Shown here: positions 1 through 6,219 of the stretch, piece by piece
Position numbering within the stretch: the stretch's first letter is position 1
Layout: every line of letters begins with the position of its first letter
The notes under the pieces: generated by a model
What the model saw: only the letters and a program-made list of their open reading frames with translations
What the model was told of the DNA's origin: nothing
The model's database searches: none
Assembly: GCA_964552715.1 (NCBI GenBank)
Contig: CAZKHZ010000156.1
Span: 1-8,773 of the forward strand
Source of the DNA: UBA7692 sp964552715
GTDB taxonomy: Bacteria; Bacteroidota; Bacteroidia; Chitinophagales; LD1
Direction of reading: 5' to 3'
Length of the DNA stretch: 8,773 bases
Program-made: the position numbers and the translations under genes

Positions 1-743
1 TGGCAGCAATCTTTATTTTTATATGGCGCGACAAACAAATACGCGCACTGATGAAATCGTACAAGCAATCTATTCACAAATCATTAAGTTTTGTAAAACC
101 CATTTTGATAATTGGCGTACCTGCTTCATTGCAGATTTTTTCGGAAGCTGCTGCTTTTAGTGCTGCGCATGTAATGTGTGGTTGGCTTGGTGAACTGGAA
201 CTTGCATCACATCAAATTGCTATCAATCTTGCATCCATTGCGTTTATGACCATCACCGGCATTTCTGCTGCCGGAACTATAATGACAGGTTATGCTTTTG
301 GTGCAAAAGACAGTCATGGCATTCGTATTAATGGCAACTCAGCAATCATGCTTGCACTAATGCTGGAAATGGTTTTTGTTGTTTTCTTTTTCACTTTGCA
401 TACAGTATTACCCTCGCTTTACACAGATAACCCTGAGGTAATTGCAATGGCATCATCGTTGATTCTATTGGCTGTTTTTTTTCAAGTTAGTGATGGATTG
501 CAAAATGTGGCAGTGGGTGTTTTACGTGGCATTCAGGATGTGCGAATCCCTGCTATTATTGCCTTTGTGTCATATTGGTTGATTATGATTCCAGCTTGCT
601 ATCTATTAGCTTTCAACATAGGACTTGGTGTAAGAGGAATTTGGTTTGGCTTTATTATTGGATTGAGTGTAGCCGCTATTTTACTAACGCTCCGATTTAG
701 ATTTAAAACTTCACTTGCAAGAAGTGAGATGAACAACCTATAG
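1..743 (+). CDS. MATE family efflux transporter, C-terminal part (5' end outside window)
   Basis: This is the C-terminal half of a multidrug and toxic compound extrusion antiporter, an inner-membrane protein that exports cationic drugs or metabolites in exchange for Na+ or H+. The frame is open from base 3 with no stop, so the first in-frame ATG (base 51) is internal and the true start lies upstream. About 246 residues are visible, roughly half of a usual 440-480 residue MATE protein. Family hallmarks are the segment GVPASLQIFSEAAAF, then ELASHQIAINLAS, TGISAAGTIMTGYAFGA, and later LQNVAVGVLRGIQD followed by a YW...IPACYLLAF helix, which resembles the NorM-type second repeat. About six hydrophobic segments are visible and the end is short and basic. 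It ends 20 bp before the convergent sulfatase. Substrate cannot be told. The family call is secure. Confidence 0.9.
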   Translation, partial: AAIFIFIWRDKQIRALMKSYKQSIHKSLSFVKPILIIGVPASLQIFSEAAAFSAAHVMCGWLGELELASHQIAINLASIAFMTITGISAAGTIMTGYAFGAKDSHGIRINGNSAIMLALMLEMVFVVFFFTLHTVLPSLYTDNPEVIAMASSLILLAVFFQVSDGLQNVAVGVLRGIQDVRIPAIIAFVSYWLIMIPACYLLAFNIGLGVRGIWFGFIIGLSVAAILLTLRFRFKTSLARSEMNNL

Positions 744-763
744 CGTAAGCAGATTCTAATGTT

Positions 764-2314
764 TTAAATAGCGTAAACAAACTTTTCGCCATTAATTATC
801 ACTTTGTAATTCATTACAAATGGCCATGTTGGTTTGGTCATAGATTCATCCCAAGCCATCATTTCATCCATTAGTTCAGAAACTATATCAGGATAAGTTT
901 CGCGAATGTTTTTTGCTTCAAACTTATCATCACCTAAATGATATAAGTGAATCAACATGTTGCGTTCGTCCACTATCATTTTCCAGTTACCTTTTCTGAT
1001 TGCACGGTTATATCCCGAGCGCCAAAACATAGCTGCGTGAGGAGATTCGCTAATTTTATTGTTTATAGCGGGAAGTAGATTAACTCCATCAAAATTTTCA
1101 TTTACAGGAAGTTTTAAACCAGCAGCCGCAGCCAACGTTGGAAAAATATCTATCAAACTAACAGGATGATTGACTACAGTATTATTTTGTATAGTTCCTT
1201 TCCATTGCATTAGAAAAGGAACATTGATTCCCCCTTCAAACAAAGTGAACTTCCCTCCTTTAAGTGGAGCATTATCACCTACATTTAAATATGTAGCTGC
1301 TCCATTATCGCTTGCAAAAACAATTACGGTATTTTCTTCTAAACCTAACTCACGCACTTTTTTTGTAATGCTGCCAACTGCATCATCCAAAGCAGCAATC
1401 ATAGCATAGTAAACACGCTTGTTGTGATCTTCGATATGTGCAAATTTATCGTAGTAGTTTTTGGGTGCCTGAAATGGTGTGTGTGGCGCGCTGAATGGCA
1501 CATACAAGAAAAAAGGATTGTCTTTATTTTTATCAATAAAATTTACTGCCTCGTTGGCAAAGCGGAAAGTAATGTAGTCTTCAGGATAAACAGTTTTGTC
1601 ATTTTGCTTAATAGCACAGTGGTTTCCCCTACCTTGATTCCACATGTGACGGTCGGTAAACTCACCCAATGGTGCATTTACAATATCAAGAGAATTTTCA
1701 GGGGCATACAAGGAAAACGCTTCTGTAAATCCATAGAAATAATCAAAGCCTCTTTGATTTGGAAGACAAGGTGAATGATAACCTAAATGCCATTTACCTA
1801 CCATACCTGTTGCATAACCATTTTGTTTAAAAAATTCAGCCATAGTAAGTTGATCCAAAGGCAAGCCCTCATGCTTTACTTCTCTGCGCGAAGGCAAATC
1901 TTGTCCGCGCTCAATAGACCAGCATTCATCTTTTCGCATAAACATTTTGTAAAAACCTCGAACGATAAAACTACGTGGATACTTTTTGTGTGGTTGAAAT
2001 TCAAAGCCAAAACGTTGTTGATAATTACCCGTGAGCAAACCTGCACGAGATGGTGCGCAAATAGCTGCCGAAGCGTAGCCTTCGTTAAACTTGCAACCAT
2101 TTATTCCAATGCTATCAATATTTGGAGTGGGAACTACCTTACCCCCATAAGCCGAAACTTCGTACTTGCCTAAATCATCAGCAAGCAATACAATCACATT
2201 TAGCTTTTTATGTTGATTGGTAATCGTTTTATCACCACCCTTAAAGGATAACAATAAAAAAAAGGCTGATATTGATAGGATTAAACTTGCAGGATAAAAA
2301 ATAATTTTTTTCAC
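764..2314 (-). CDS. Sulfatase (formylglycine-dependent, arylsulfatase A-like)
   Basis: A complete 516-residue type I sulfatase that hydrolyses sulfate esters, probably in the periplasm. Residues 4-24 form an N-terminal hydrophobic signal with no lipobox Cys. The active-site signature C-A-P-S-R is at residues 86-90; Cys86 would be converted to formylglycine by a maturase not seen here. Other catalytic elements are intact: metal ligands Asp46-Asp47 (LLADDLG), Lys174 and His176 in GKWHLG, His278 in APHTPF, Asp336-Asn337 in SDNGA, and Lys355 in LKGGK followed by an EGG turn. Length is normal for the family. The ATG start follows an A-rich leader and sits about 20 bp from a good -7 element (2336-2343). 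No carbohydrate-active or SusCD genes flank it, so the substrate (glycan, steroid or other sulfate ester) is unknown. It is transcribed away from the metal-uptake cluster and is probably unrelated to it. Confidence 0.95.
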   Translation of the reverse strand: MKKIIFYPASLILSISAFFLLLSFKGGDKTITNQHKKLNVIVLLADDLGKYEVSAYGGKVVPTPNIDSIGINGCKFNEGYASAAICAPSRAGLLTGNYQQRFGFEFQPHKKYPRSFIVRGFYKMFMRKDECWSIERGQDLPSRREVKHEGLPLDQLTMAEFFKQNGYATGMVGKWHLGYHSPCLPNQRGFDYFYGFTEAFSLYAPENSLDIVNAPLGEFTDRHMWNQGRGNHCAIKQNDKTVYPEDYITFRFANEAVNFIDKNKDNPFFLYVPFSAPHTPFQAPKNYYDKFAHIEDHNKRVYYAMIAALDDAVGSITKKVRELGLEENTVIVFASDNGAATYLNVGDNAPLKGGKFTLFEGGINVPFLMQWKGTIQNNTVVNHPVSLIDIFPTLAAAAGLKLPVNENFDGVNLLPAINNKISESPHAAMFWRSGYNRAIRKGNWKMIVDERNMLIHLYHLGDDKFEAKNIRETYPDIVSELMDEMMAWDESMTKPTWPFVMNYKVIINGEKFVYAI

Positions 2315-2335
2315 CGTTTTGCTTTTCTGTTATTA

Positions 2336-2368
2336 CAAACTTAATCACTTAATCGAACAATATCGAAA
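2336..2368 (-). promoter_or_regulatory. Candidate Bacteroidota promoter for the sulfatase
   Basis: On the minus strand, bases 2343-2336 read TAAGTTTG, an exact match to the Bacteroidota -7 consensus TAnnTTTG. Twenty bases further upstream, 2368-2364 read TTTCG, three of four bases of the TTTG -33 element. Transcription would start close to 2330, leaving a short leader before the ATG at 2314. The -7 element overlaps an 8-bp tandem repeat (2339-2354). This is read by eye from consensus and has no transcription data behind it. Confidence 0.5.
2339..2354. repeat. Tandem 8-bp repeat ACTTAATC x2
   Basis: Two identical, directly adjacent copies of ACTTAATC (2339-2346 and 2347-2354). The first copy overlaps the candidate sulfatase -7 element, so the pair could be an operator for a regulator binding in tandem, or a chance repeat in A/T-rich DNA. 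Confidence 0.5.
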
Positions 2369-2448
2369 GTAATACACACTTTAGTTTTCACTGTTTCCTG
2401 TGAAATAAGAGTTCTTTAATAATCTTCATCGTGTAGCGTTTTCCTAAT

Positions 2449-2481
2449 AGTCAAATTCCTTGAGTGGTAATTTGACTTTTT
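2449..2481 (+). promoter_or_regulatory. Hairpin-forming inverted repeat with T-run in the divergent control region
   Basis: Perfect 9-bp arms AGTCAAATT (2449-2457) and AATTTGACT (2469-2477), with a possible inner CC/GG extension closing on a 6-base loop. On the plus strand the right arm runs into five T residues (2477-2481), so the shape resembles an intrinsic terminator, but no plus-strand gene ends here. It lies between two divergent candidate promoters, 22 bp before the TTTG element at 2503. An operator or the end of a short unannotated transcript are both possible. The structure is visible; the function is inference. Confidence 0.4.
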
Positions 2482-2502
2482 AGATAAAACTGACATTAAT
2501 CA

Positions 2503-2533
2503 TTTGGAAAATTAGTTTCCCTTATTATGTTTG
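2503..2533 (+). promoter_or_regulatory. Strong candidate Bacteroidota promoter for the DUF4856-imelysin-carboxylase-receptor cluster
   Basis: TTTG at 2503-2506, a 19-bp spacer, then TATGTTTG at 2526-2533. Both elements match the Bacteroidota housekeeping promoter consensus (TTTG, about 19-21 bp, TAnnTTTG) exactly. Transcription should begin near 2540, about 20 bases before the assembly gap. The next visible plus-strand gene is the DUF4856 lipoprotein, so this is its likely promoter if the gap is short. I see no Fur-like palindrome next to it. Confidence 0.65.
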
Positions 2534-2562
2534 CGCTTAATTAGACTAAATCCAGATAAGGA

Positions 2563-2662
2563 NNNNNNNNNNNNNNNNNNNNNNNNNNNNNNNNNNNNNN
2601 NNNNNNNNNNNNNNNNNNNNNNNNNNNNNNNNNNNNNNNNNNNNNNNNNNNNNNNNNNNNNN
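2563..2662. other. Assembly gap of 100 N
   Basis: Exactly 100 undetermined bases, the conventional placeholder for a gap of unknown size. It hides the leader and start codon of the DUF4856 gene. Any reading frame carried across it is meaningless. The visible coding starts inside a lipoprotein signal peptide, so only a few codons of that gene are probably missing. Confidence 0.98.
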
Positions 2663-3700
2663 ATTCTACCAATTGCACTATTCGCAACTATTACTATTGG
2701 TCTTAACTCTTGCAAAAAAGATGATGACACCAAAAAGACTTACGATGTGCCAACTACCTACAATTTTGACAGTGTGGATTATAGCGGGCAAACAGCAAGA
2801 TTGGATATGCTGGGTGAACTGACCACAGAAATGAAAAAAGGAAATATAAAAGGCACATCTGTAAGTGCTCAAAAACAGAAGGATATGTATGCAAATGAAA
2901 ATAGTCCATTTGCAAATGCAACTTTAAACACAACTGGTAAAAGGTTAAAGGATAAAACATTTTTATCGGAGCAAACTGTGCTTGAAGGTTATATGGACGC
3001 TTTGGCAGCCGCAAGCCAAAGTGCAGTTGATGGTGCTAATGGCACAGCGGGTGTAGTTGGAACTTACCTTTGTGATGCAAACGGAATTGAACACATACAA
3101 TGGATTGAAAAGGGAATTTTCGGTTCTGTGTTCTTCTATCAAATTGCTGAAGTTTATTTGGGCGATTCTAAGATTGGTGCATCAGTTGTTAAGAAAGACC
3201 GTCAACACCACTGGGATGAGGCATTTGGTTACTATGGTGTACCAAAAGATTTCCCAACCAACAAAACCGGCATTCGATACATTGGTAAATACGGTAACGA
3301 CCGCGATGTGTTATTAGGTATTAATAGTACCATTATGAATGCCTACTTGAAAGGAAGAGCAGCTATCAACAATGATGATAATGCAGAAGTAACCAAACAG
3401 GCTGCCATCATTAAAGAAACCATTGAAAAAGTTTTAGCAGCAACTGCAATTAAATATTTGAATGATGCTAACAAAGGTTTTGGAAATGATGCCACGCGCA
3501 ATCACACTGTATCAGAAGCAGTAGCATTTATTCGTGCTTTAAAATATAACCCAAGCAAAAAAATTAGCGATACTGAACTTACTACTTTACTAAGTACTAT
3601 CGGTTCCAACAATTGGAATATTACGCAACAGAATATTACCGATGCGCGTAATTCTTTGAGTACTATCTATGGATTAGACGCAGTAAAAAATCAACTGTAA
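2663..3700 (+). CDS. DUF4856 domain-containing lipoprotein (5' end lost in gap)
   Basis: 345 residues are visible, beginning within a lipoprotein signal peptide (IALFATITIGLNSC). The lipobox Cys is encoded at 2711-2713 and is followed by KKDDD, a K-(D/E)2-type signal that in Bacteroidota can send lipoproteins to the cell surface. Next comes YDVPTTYNFDSVDYSGQT and a helix-rich body containing QHHWDEAFGYYGVP (from 3203), both of which I recognise as typical of DUF4856. The biochemical function of the family is unknown to me; members often sit beside imelysin genes and are thought to act in metal, probably iron, acquisition. An in-frame TTG at 2531 is not a credible start because it lies inside the -7 promoter element. 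The gene is first of a four-gene plus-strand cluster, with 64 bp to the imelysin gene. The only flaw is the missing start. Confidence 0.85.
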   Translation: MLPIALFATITIGLNSCKKDDDTKKTYDVPTTYNFDSVDYSGQTARLDMLGELTTEMKKGNIKGTSVSAQKQKDMYANENSPFANATLNTTGKRLKDKTFLSEQTVLEGYMDALAAASQSAVDGANGTAGVVGTYLCDANGIEHIQWIEKGIFGSVFFYQIAEVYLGDSKIGASVVKKDRQHHWDEAFGYYGVPKDFPTNKTGIRYIGKYGNDRDVLLGINSTIMNAYLKGRAAINNDDNAEVTKQAAIIKETIEKVLAATAIKYLNDANKGFGNDATRNHTVSEAVAFIRALKYNPSKKISDTELTTLLSTIGSNNWNITQQNITDARNSLSTIYGLDAVKNQL

Positions 3701-3712
3701 TTTAAATGTTGC

Positions 3713-3750
3713 AAATATTCCAAGTTTATAAAACTTGGAATGTTTTGTTT
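3713..3750 (+). terminator. Terminator-like hairpin in the DUF4856-imelysin spacer
   Basis: ATTCCAAGTTT (3717-3727) and AAACTTGGAAT (3731-3741) form a perfect 11-bp stem with an ATA loop; a wobble pair and three A-T pairs can extend it to 3713-3745. A TTTTGTTT run follows (3743-3750). This has the form of an intrinsic terminator just after the DUF4856 stop (3698-3700). Since the next gene follows on the same strand, partial read-through or attenuation is more likely than a full operon end. I see no new TAnnTTTG promoter downstream. Confidence 0.65.
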
Positions 3751-3761
3751 AAAAACAAAAC
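3742..3761 (+). promoter_or_regulatory. Second inverted repeat directly before the imelysin start
   Basis: GTTTTGTTT (3742-3750) and AAACAAAAC (3753-3761) are perfect 9-bp complements separated by AA. The left arm is the T-run of the preceding hairpin, and the right arm ends 3 bases before the imelysin ATG (3765). Folding this repeat would sequester the T-run and the A-rich ribosome-binding region, so it could affect termination or translation. It is A/T only apart from two G-C pairs at each end, hence weak as RNA. Confidence 0.4.
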
Positions 3762-3764
3762 TAA

Positions 3765-4832
3765 ATGAATAAACTTTTTACAATTTCACTTTTGTTATTC
3801 TTCATTTTTTCGCTCCCTTCTTGCAAAGAGAAAAAGGAAGACTTTGATAGAAAACCTCTATTGGAAAATATTGGTAACAATGTCATTATTCCCTCATATA
3901 AATCAGCTCATGAAAAAGCATTGGCACTTAAAGTAGCCATAGCAGATTTTAATAACTGGCCCGACCCGCAAAAACTTCCTGCACTGCGTGCGACATTTAA
4001 AGAGGCTTACCTTGCTTGGCAAGCGGTAGAAACTTACGAGTTTGGAAAAGGAATAGCTCAGGCGGCATCGCTCAATTCTTTTCCTACCGATTCTGCTAAA
4101 ATTAGAAACAACGCACTCAAAGGAAATTATAACCTGCAAGCAGCTACTAATCTTAGTGCAAAAGGCTTTCCTGCTTTAGATTTTATTCTCTTTTCAATAA
4201 GTGATAATGACCTTATCAATCTCATTATTGATTTCCCTACTGCTAAACAGTATCTACAGGATATTGCAGATGATATTTCAGCTAACATTACTGCTACTTA
4301 TGACAATTGGAATACTTCGCATATCAATACATTTATTTCAGCTACAGGTTTAGATATTGGCGGCTCCATTGGAATACTATGCAACTCTTGGGCGCAAATG
4401 ACTGAACGCTCACGCAGAGAAAGAGTAGGCAATTCGCTGGGCTATGTTGGTTTGATTTCTACCGGCACTATCAATTCTAAATTATTAGAAGGCTTCTACG
4501 CAAACCAGTCAAAGGAATTAGTAATTGCCAATTTGCAAGCCGGAAAAAATCTGTTTACAGGTGGTGAAGGTGTCGGTTTTGATGATTATCCGCAAGTAAA
4601 AGAAGCAACATTTCAAGGTGTACCTTTAAATGTAGAAATCAGTAACCAATACGATAAATGTATTGCTGCTGCTAATGCCGTTAGCACAGATTTTAAAACT
4701 GCATTGCTAAACGATAAGCCCAAAATGGAAACACTGTTTCTAGAGTTGAAAAAGTTGACGGTACTTATAAAAGTTGACATGGCTTCGGCAATAGGTGTTA
4801 CGATTAACTACACTGATAATGATGGTGACTAA
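3765..4832 (+). CDS. Imelysin family (M75-like) lipoprotein, probable metal/iron-uptake component
   Basis: A 355-residue lipoprotein. The signal peptide ends in L-P-S-C with Cys20 as the lipid anchor, followed by KEKKED, again a K/D/E-rich tail suggestive of outer-membrane or surface placement. The mature part has imelysin features: an N-terminal helical stretch with IIPSYKSAHEKA, then FKEAYLAWQAVETYEFG (residues 78-94), then GFPALDFILFS (134-144), which occupies the position of the family's GxHxxE motif. Here the His is Pro136 and the Glu is Asp139, so it belongs to the imelysin-like branch lacking the canonical motif and is unlikely to be a peptidase. Related proteins are linked to bacterial iron uptake, mostly by regulation and gene context. 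It sits between the DUF4856 lipoprotein (64-bp spacer with two hairpins) and the gamma-carboxylase-like gene. Its TAA stop lies in an 8-bp repeat array. Confidence 0.87.
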   Translation: MNKLFTISLLLFFIFSLPSCKEKKEDFDRKPLLENIGNNVIIPSYKSAHEKALALKVAIADFNNWPDPQKLPALRATFKEAYLAWQAVETYEFGKGIAQAASLNSFPTDSAKIRNNALKGNYNLQAATNLSAKGFPALDFILFSISDNDLINLIIDFPTAKQYLQDIADDISANITATYDNWNTSHINTFISATGLDIGGSIGILCNSWAQMTERSRRERVGNSLGYVGLISTGTINSKLLEGFYANQSKELVIANLQAGKNLFTGGEGVGFDDYPQVKEATFQGVPLNVEISNQYDKCIAAANAVSTDFKTALLNDKPKMETLFLELKKLTVLIKVDMASAIGVTINYTDNDGD

Positions 4833-4865
4833 TTAGTCAATTGACTAATTAGCAAATGTGCTAAT
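4826..4865. repeat. Degenerate 8-bp tandem array containing a 24-bp perfect palindrome
   Basis: Five consecutive octamers: TGACTAAT, TAGTCAAT, TGACTAAT, TAGCAAAT, GTGCTAAT. The first and third are identical, and all end in AAT. Bases 4829-4852 form a perfect palindrome with half-site CTAATTAGTCAA. The array contains the imelysin stop (4830-4832) and reaches into the carboxylase start (ATG at 4864). The same DNA could act as a protein-binding site, a weak hairpin, or a mobile or slippage-prone repeat. Confidence 0.7.
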
Positions 4866-6219
4866 GACTAGAATTACCAACTTCCTAAACAAGCAAGTAT
4901 CTGGCGCACCCTTGGTGTTGTTTCGCGTGGCGTTTGGTGTGATGATGGCGCTCTCAATACTTCGCTTTTGGGCTATGGGTTGGGTTGAACAAATCTACAT
5001 CAAGCCTTCATTTTTCTTTACATACTATGGTTTTGAATGGGTAAAACCACTTTCTGCCAATGGCATGTATGCAGTGTTTGCGCTGATGTTATTAAGTGCC
5101 GTATTCATTGCCTTTGGTTTTGCTTATCGCATATCAAGTGTGTTGTTCTTTCTATTATTCACTTATGTAGAACTAATAGACAAAACCACTTACCTCAACC
5201 ATTACTACTTCATCAGCATTATTGCATTGCTGTTATGTTTTTTACCTGCACATAGAATGTTTTCTTTAGATGTAAAGTTGGGCTTAACTAAAGCTTCATC
5301 TGCTTTTCCGCGATGGATGGTATTGAGTATTCAACTCCAAATGGCATTGGTTTATTTCTTTGCAGGTATCGCAAAAATCAATCACGATTGGTTGATAGAA
5401 GCATTGCCTTTGCGCATTTGGTTGCCCGTAAAAAATGACGCCCCATTCATCGGTGCATTATTGAATGAAACATGGGTGGCGTACATATTTAGTTGGTGCG
5501 GAATGTTGTTTGATACATTGATTCCATTCTTTCTTTTTTGGCGCAGAACTTCTTATTGGGCTTATGCCTTAGTAGTAATTTTTCATGTACTTACTGCCAT
5601 ACTATTTCCTGGCATTGGAATGTTTCCTTTTGTTATGATAGTGTGTGCAACCGTGTTTTTGCCGAGCGAGTTTCATGAATTCCTTTTAGGGACAAAGAAC
5701 GAAGAACGAAGGACGGAAGCAGCCTCACTTGCAACGCGCAGCACGCAGCTCACAACTACTTTTTTCATCCTCCATTTTTCCATCCAACTACTCCTCCCCT
5801 TCCGTTATGTATTTTACCCCGAAAAATCTTTCTGGCACGAAGAAGGCTATCGCTTTTCGTGGCGGGTGATGTTGATGGAGAAGGCTGGTATGGCAACCTT
5901 TCATGTAAAAGATTCAGTCACCAAGCAGTTAACTGAAATACGCAATGCAGACTACCTTACTCCGCAACAAGAAAAGCAAATGAGCACCCAGCCCGATATG
6001 CTGTTGCAGTTTGCCAAACACTTAGCTTGGGTACACGAGCAACAAGGTTGGCACAAGCCCGAAGTGTATGTAGAAAGTTATGTGTCGTTGAATGGAAAAG
6101 GCAGCAGACAATTCATTAGAAATGATATAAACCTTGCCGCCCAAAATGACGGCTTTGCGCACAAACATTGGATACTGCCTTATGATTTCAAGAATGATAA
6201 AATGACAGTGAGATTGTGA
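4864..6219 (+). CDS. HTTM / vitamin K-dependent gamma-carboxylase-like membrane protein
   Basis: A polytopic inner-membrane protein of 451-453 residues; numbering here starts at the GTG at 4858, and the ATG at 4864 (residue 3) is my preferred start. Residues 18 to about 316 hold roughly eight hydrophobic segments, followed by a soluble tail (317-453). By recalled alignment it matches human gamma-glutamyl carboxylase through both parts: DKTTYLNHYYF (108-118) to the DKTSWNNHSY region, AGIAKINHDW (169-178) to the AGVKKLDADW region, and IFHVLTAILFPGIGMF (241-256) to the region of His287. Lys173, His115 and His243 fall on Lys218 (catalytic base), His160 and His287. The tail keeps PDMLLQFAKHLA and PEVYVESYVSLN. 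The family uses reduced vitamin K, O2 and CO2 to turn Glu into gamma-carboxyglutamate; bacterial menaquinol could serve. A repeat-derived loop (279-301) is extra. The true bacterial activity is unproven. Confidence 0.85.
   Translation: MTRITNFLNKQVSGAPLVLFRVAFGVMMALSILRFWAMGWVEQIYIKPSFFFTYYGFEWVKPLSANGMYAVFALMLLSAVFIAFGFAYRISSVLFFLLFTYVELIDKTTYLNHYYFISIIALLLCFLPAHRMFSLDVKLGLTKASSAFPRWMVLSIQLQMALVYFFAGIAKINHDWLIEALPLRIWLPVKNDAPFIGALLNETWVAYIFSWCGMLFDTLIPFFLFWRRTSYWAYALVVIFHVLTAILFPGIGMFPFVMIVCATVFLPSEFHEFLLGTKNEERRTEAASLATRSTQLTTTFFILHFSIQLLLPFRYVFYPEKSFWHEEGYRFSWRVMLMEKAGMATFHVKDSVTKQLTEIRNADYLTPQQEKQMSTQPDMLLQFAKHLAWVHEQQGWHKPEVYVESYVSLNGKGSRQFIRNDINLAAQNDGFAHKHWILPYDFKNDKMTVRL
5691..5719. 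repeat. Degenerate heptamer array (RACRAAG) inside the carboxylase gene
   Basis: Four units in phase: GACAAAG, AACGAAG, AACGAAG, GACGGAAG (the last with one extra base). They are read in frame as a charged stretch, TKNEERRTE (residues 279-287), in the loop before the last membrane segment. I see no counterpart of this loop in the recalled family alignment. The length keeps the reading frame. Confidence 0.65.
5732..5759. repeat. Second degenerate heptamer array (CARCnCR) inside the carboxylase gene
   Basis: Four units in exact 7-bp phase: CAACGCG, CAGCACG, CAGCTCA, CAACTAC, 12 bp after the previous array and with a different word. It encodes roughly ATRSTQLTTT (residues 292-301), just before the last hydrophobic segment. 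The match is degenerate, so chance cannot be excluded for this copy alone. Confidence 0.45.

Noticed and set aside
744..763. Bidirectional terminator between the convergent MATE and sulfatase genes
   Set aside because: The 20-bp spacer has no inverted repeat with a T-run that I can find.
740..776. Nine-base direct repeat ATAGCGTAA (740-748 and 768-776) at the MATE/sulfatase junction
   Set aside because: Short and isolated, each copy lying over the end of a gene. I see no inverted ends or duplication structure to suggest an insertion or att site.
1170..2173. Several open frames opposite or across the sulfatase gene (plus strand 1170-1409, 1424-1774, 1787-2173; minus strand 1876-2100)
   Set aside because: They overlap a complete sulfatase with all catalytic motifs, and their translations have no recognisable domain or start signal.
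2315..2562. Fur-box-type operator upstream of the uptake cluster
   Set aside because: No GATAATGATAATCATTATC-like palindrome is visible. Regulation by iron remains only an inference from gene content.
2531..2662. Extension of the DUF4856 gene upstream through the N block to a TTG at 2531
   Set aside because: The frame is carried only by 100 placeholder bases, and the TTG lies inside the -7 promoter element. The lipoprotein signal peptide needs only a few more codons.
5765..5800. A further C/T-rich heptamer array (CATCCTC, CCATTTT, CCATCC) after the second array in the carboxylase gene
   Set aside because: Spacing drifts between 7 and 8, and the stretch encodes an expected membrane segment (FFILHFSIQLLLPF). 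Evidence is too weak to call.
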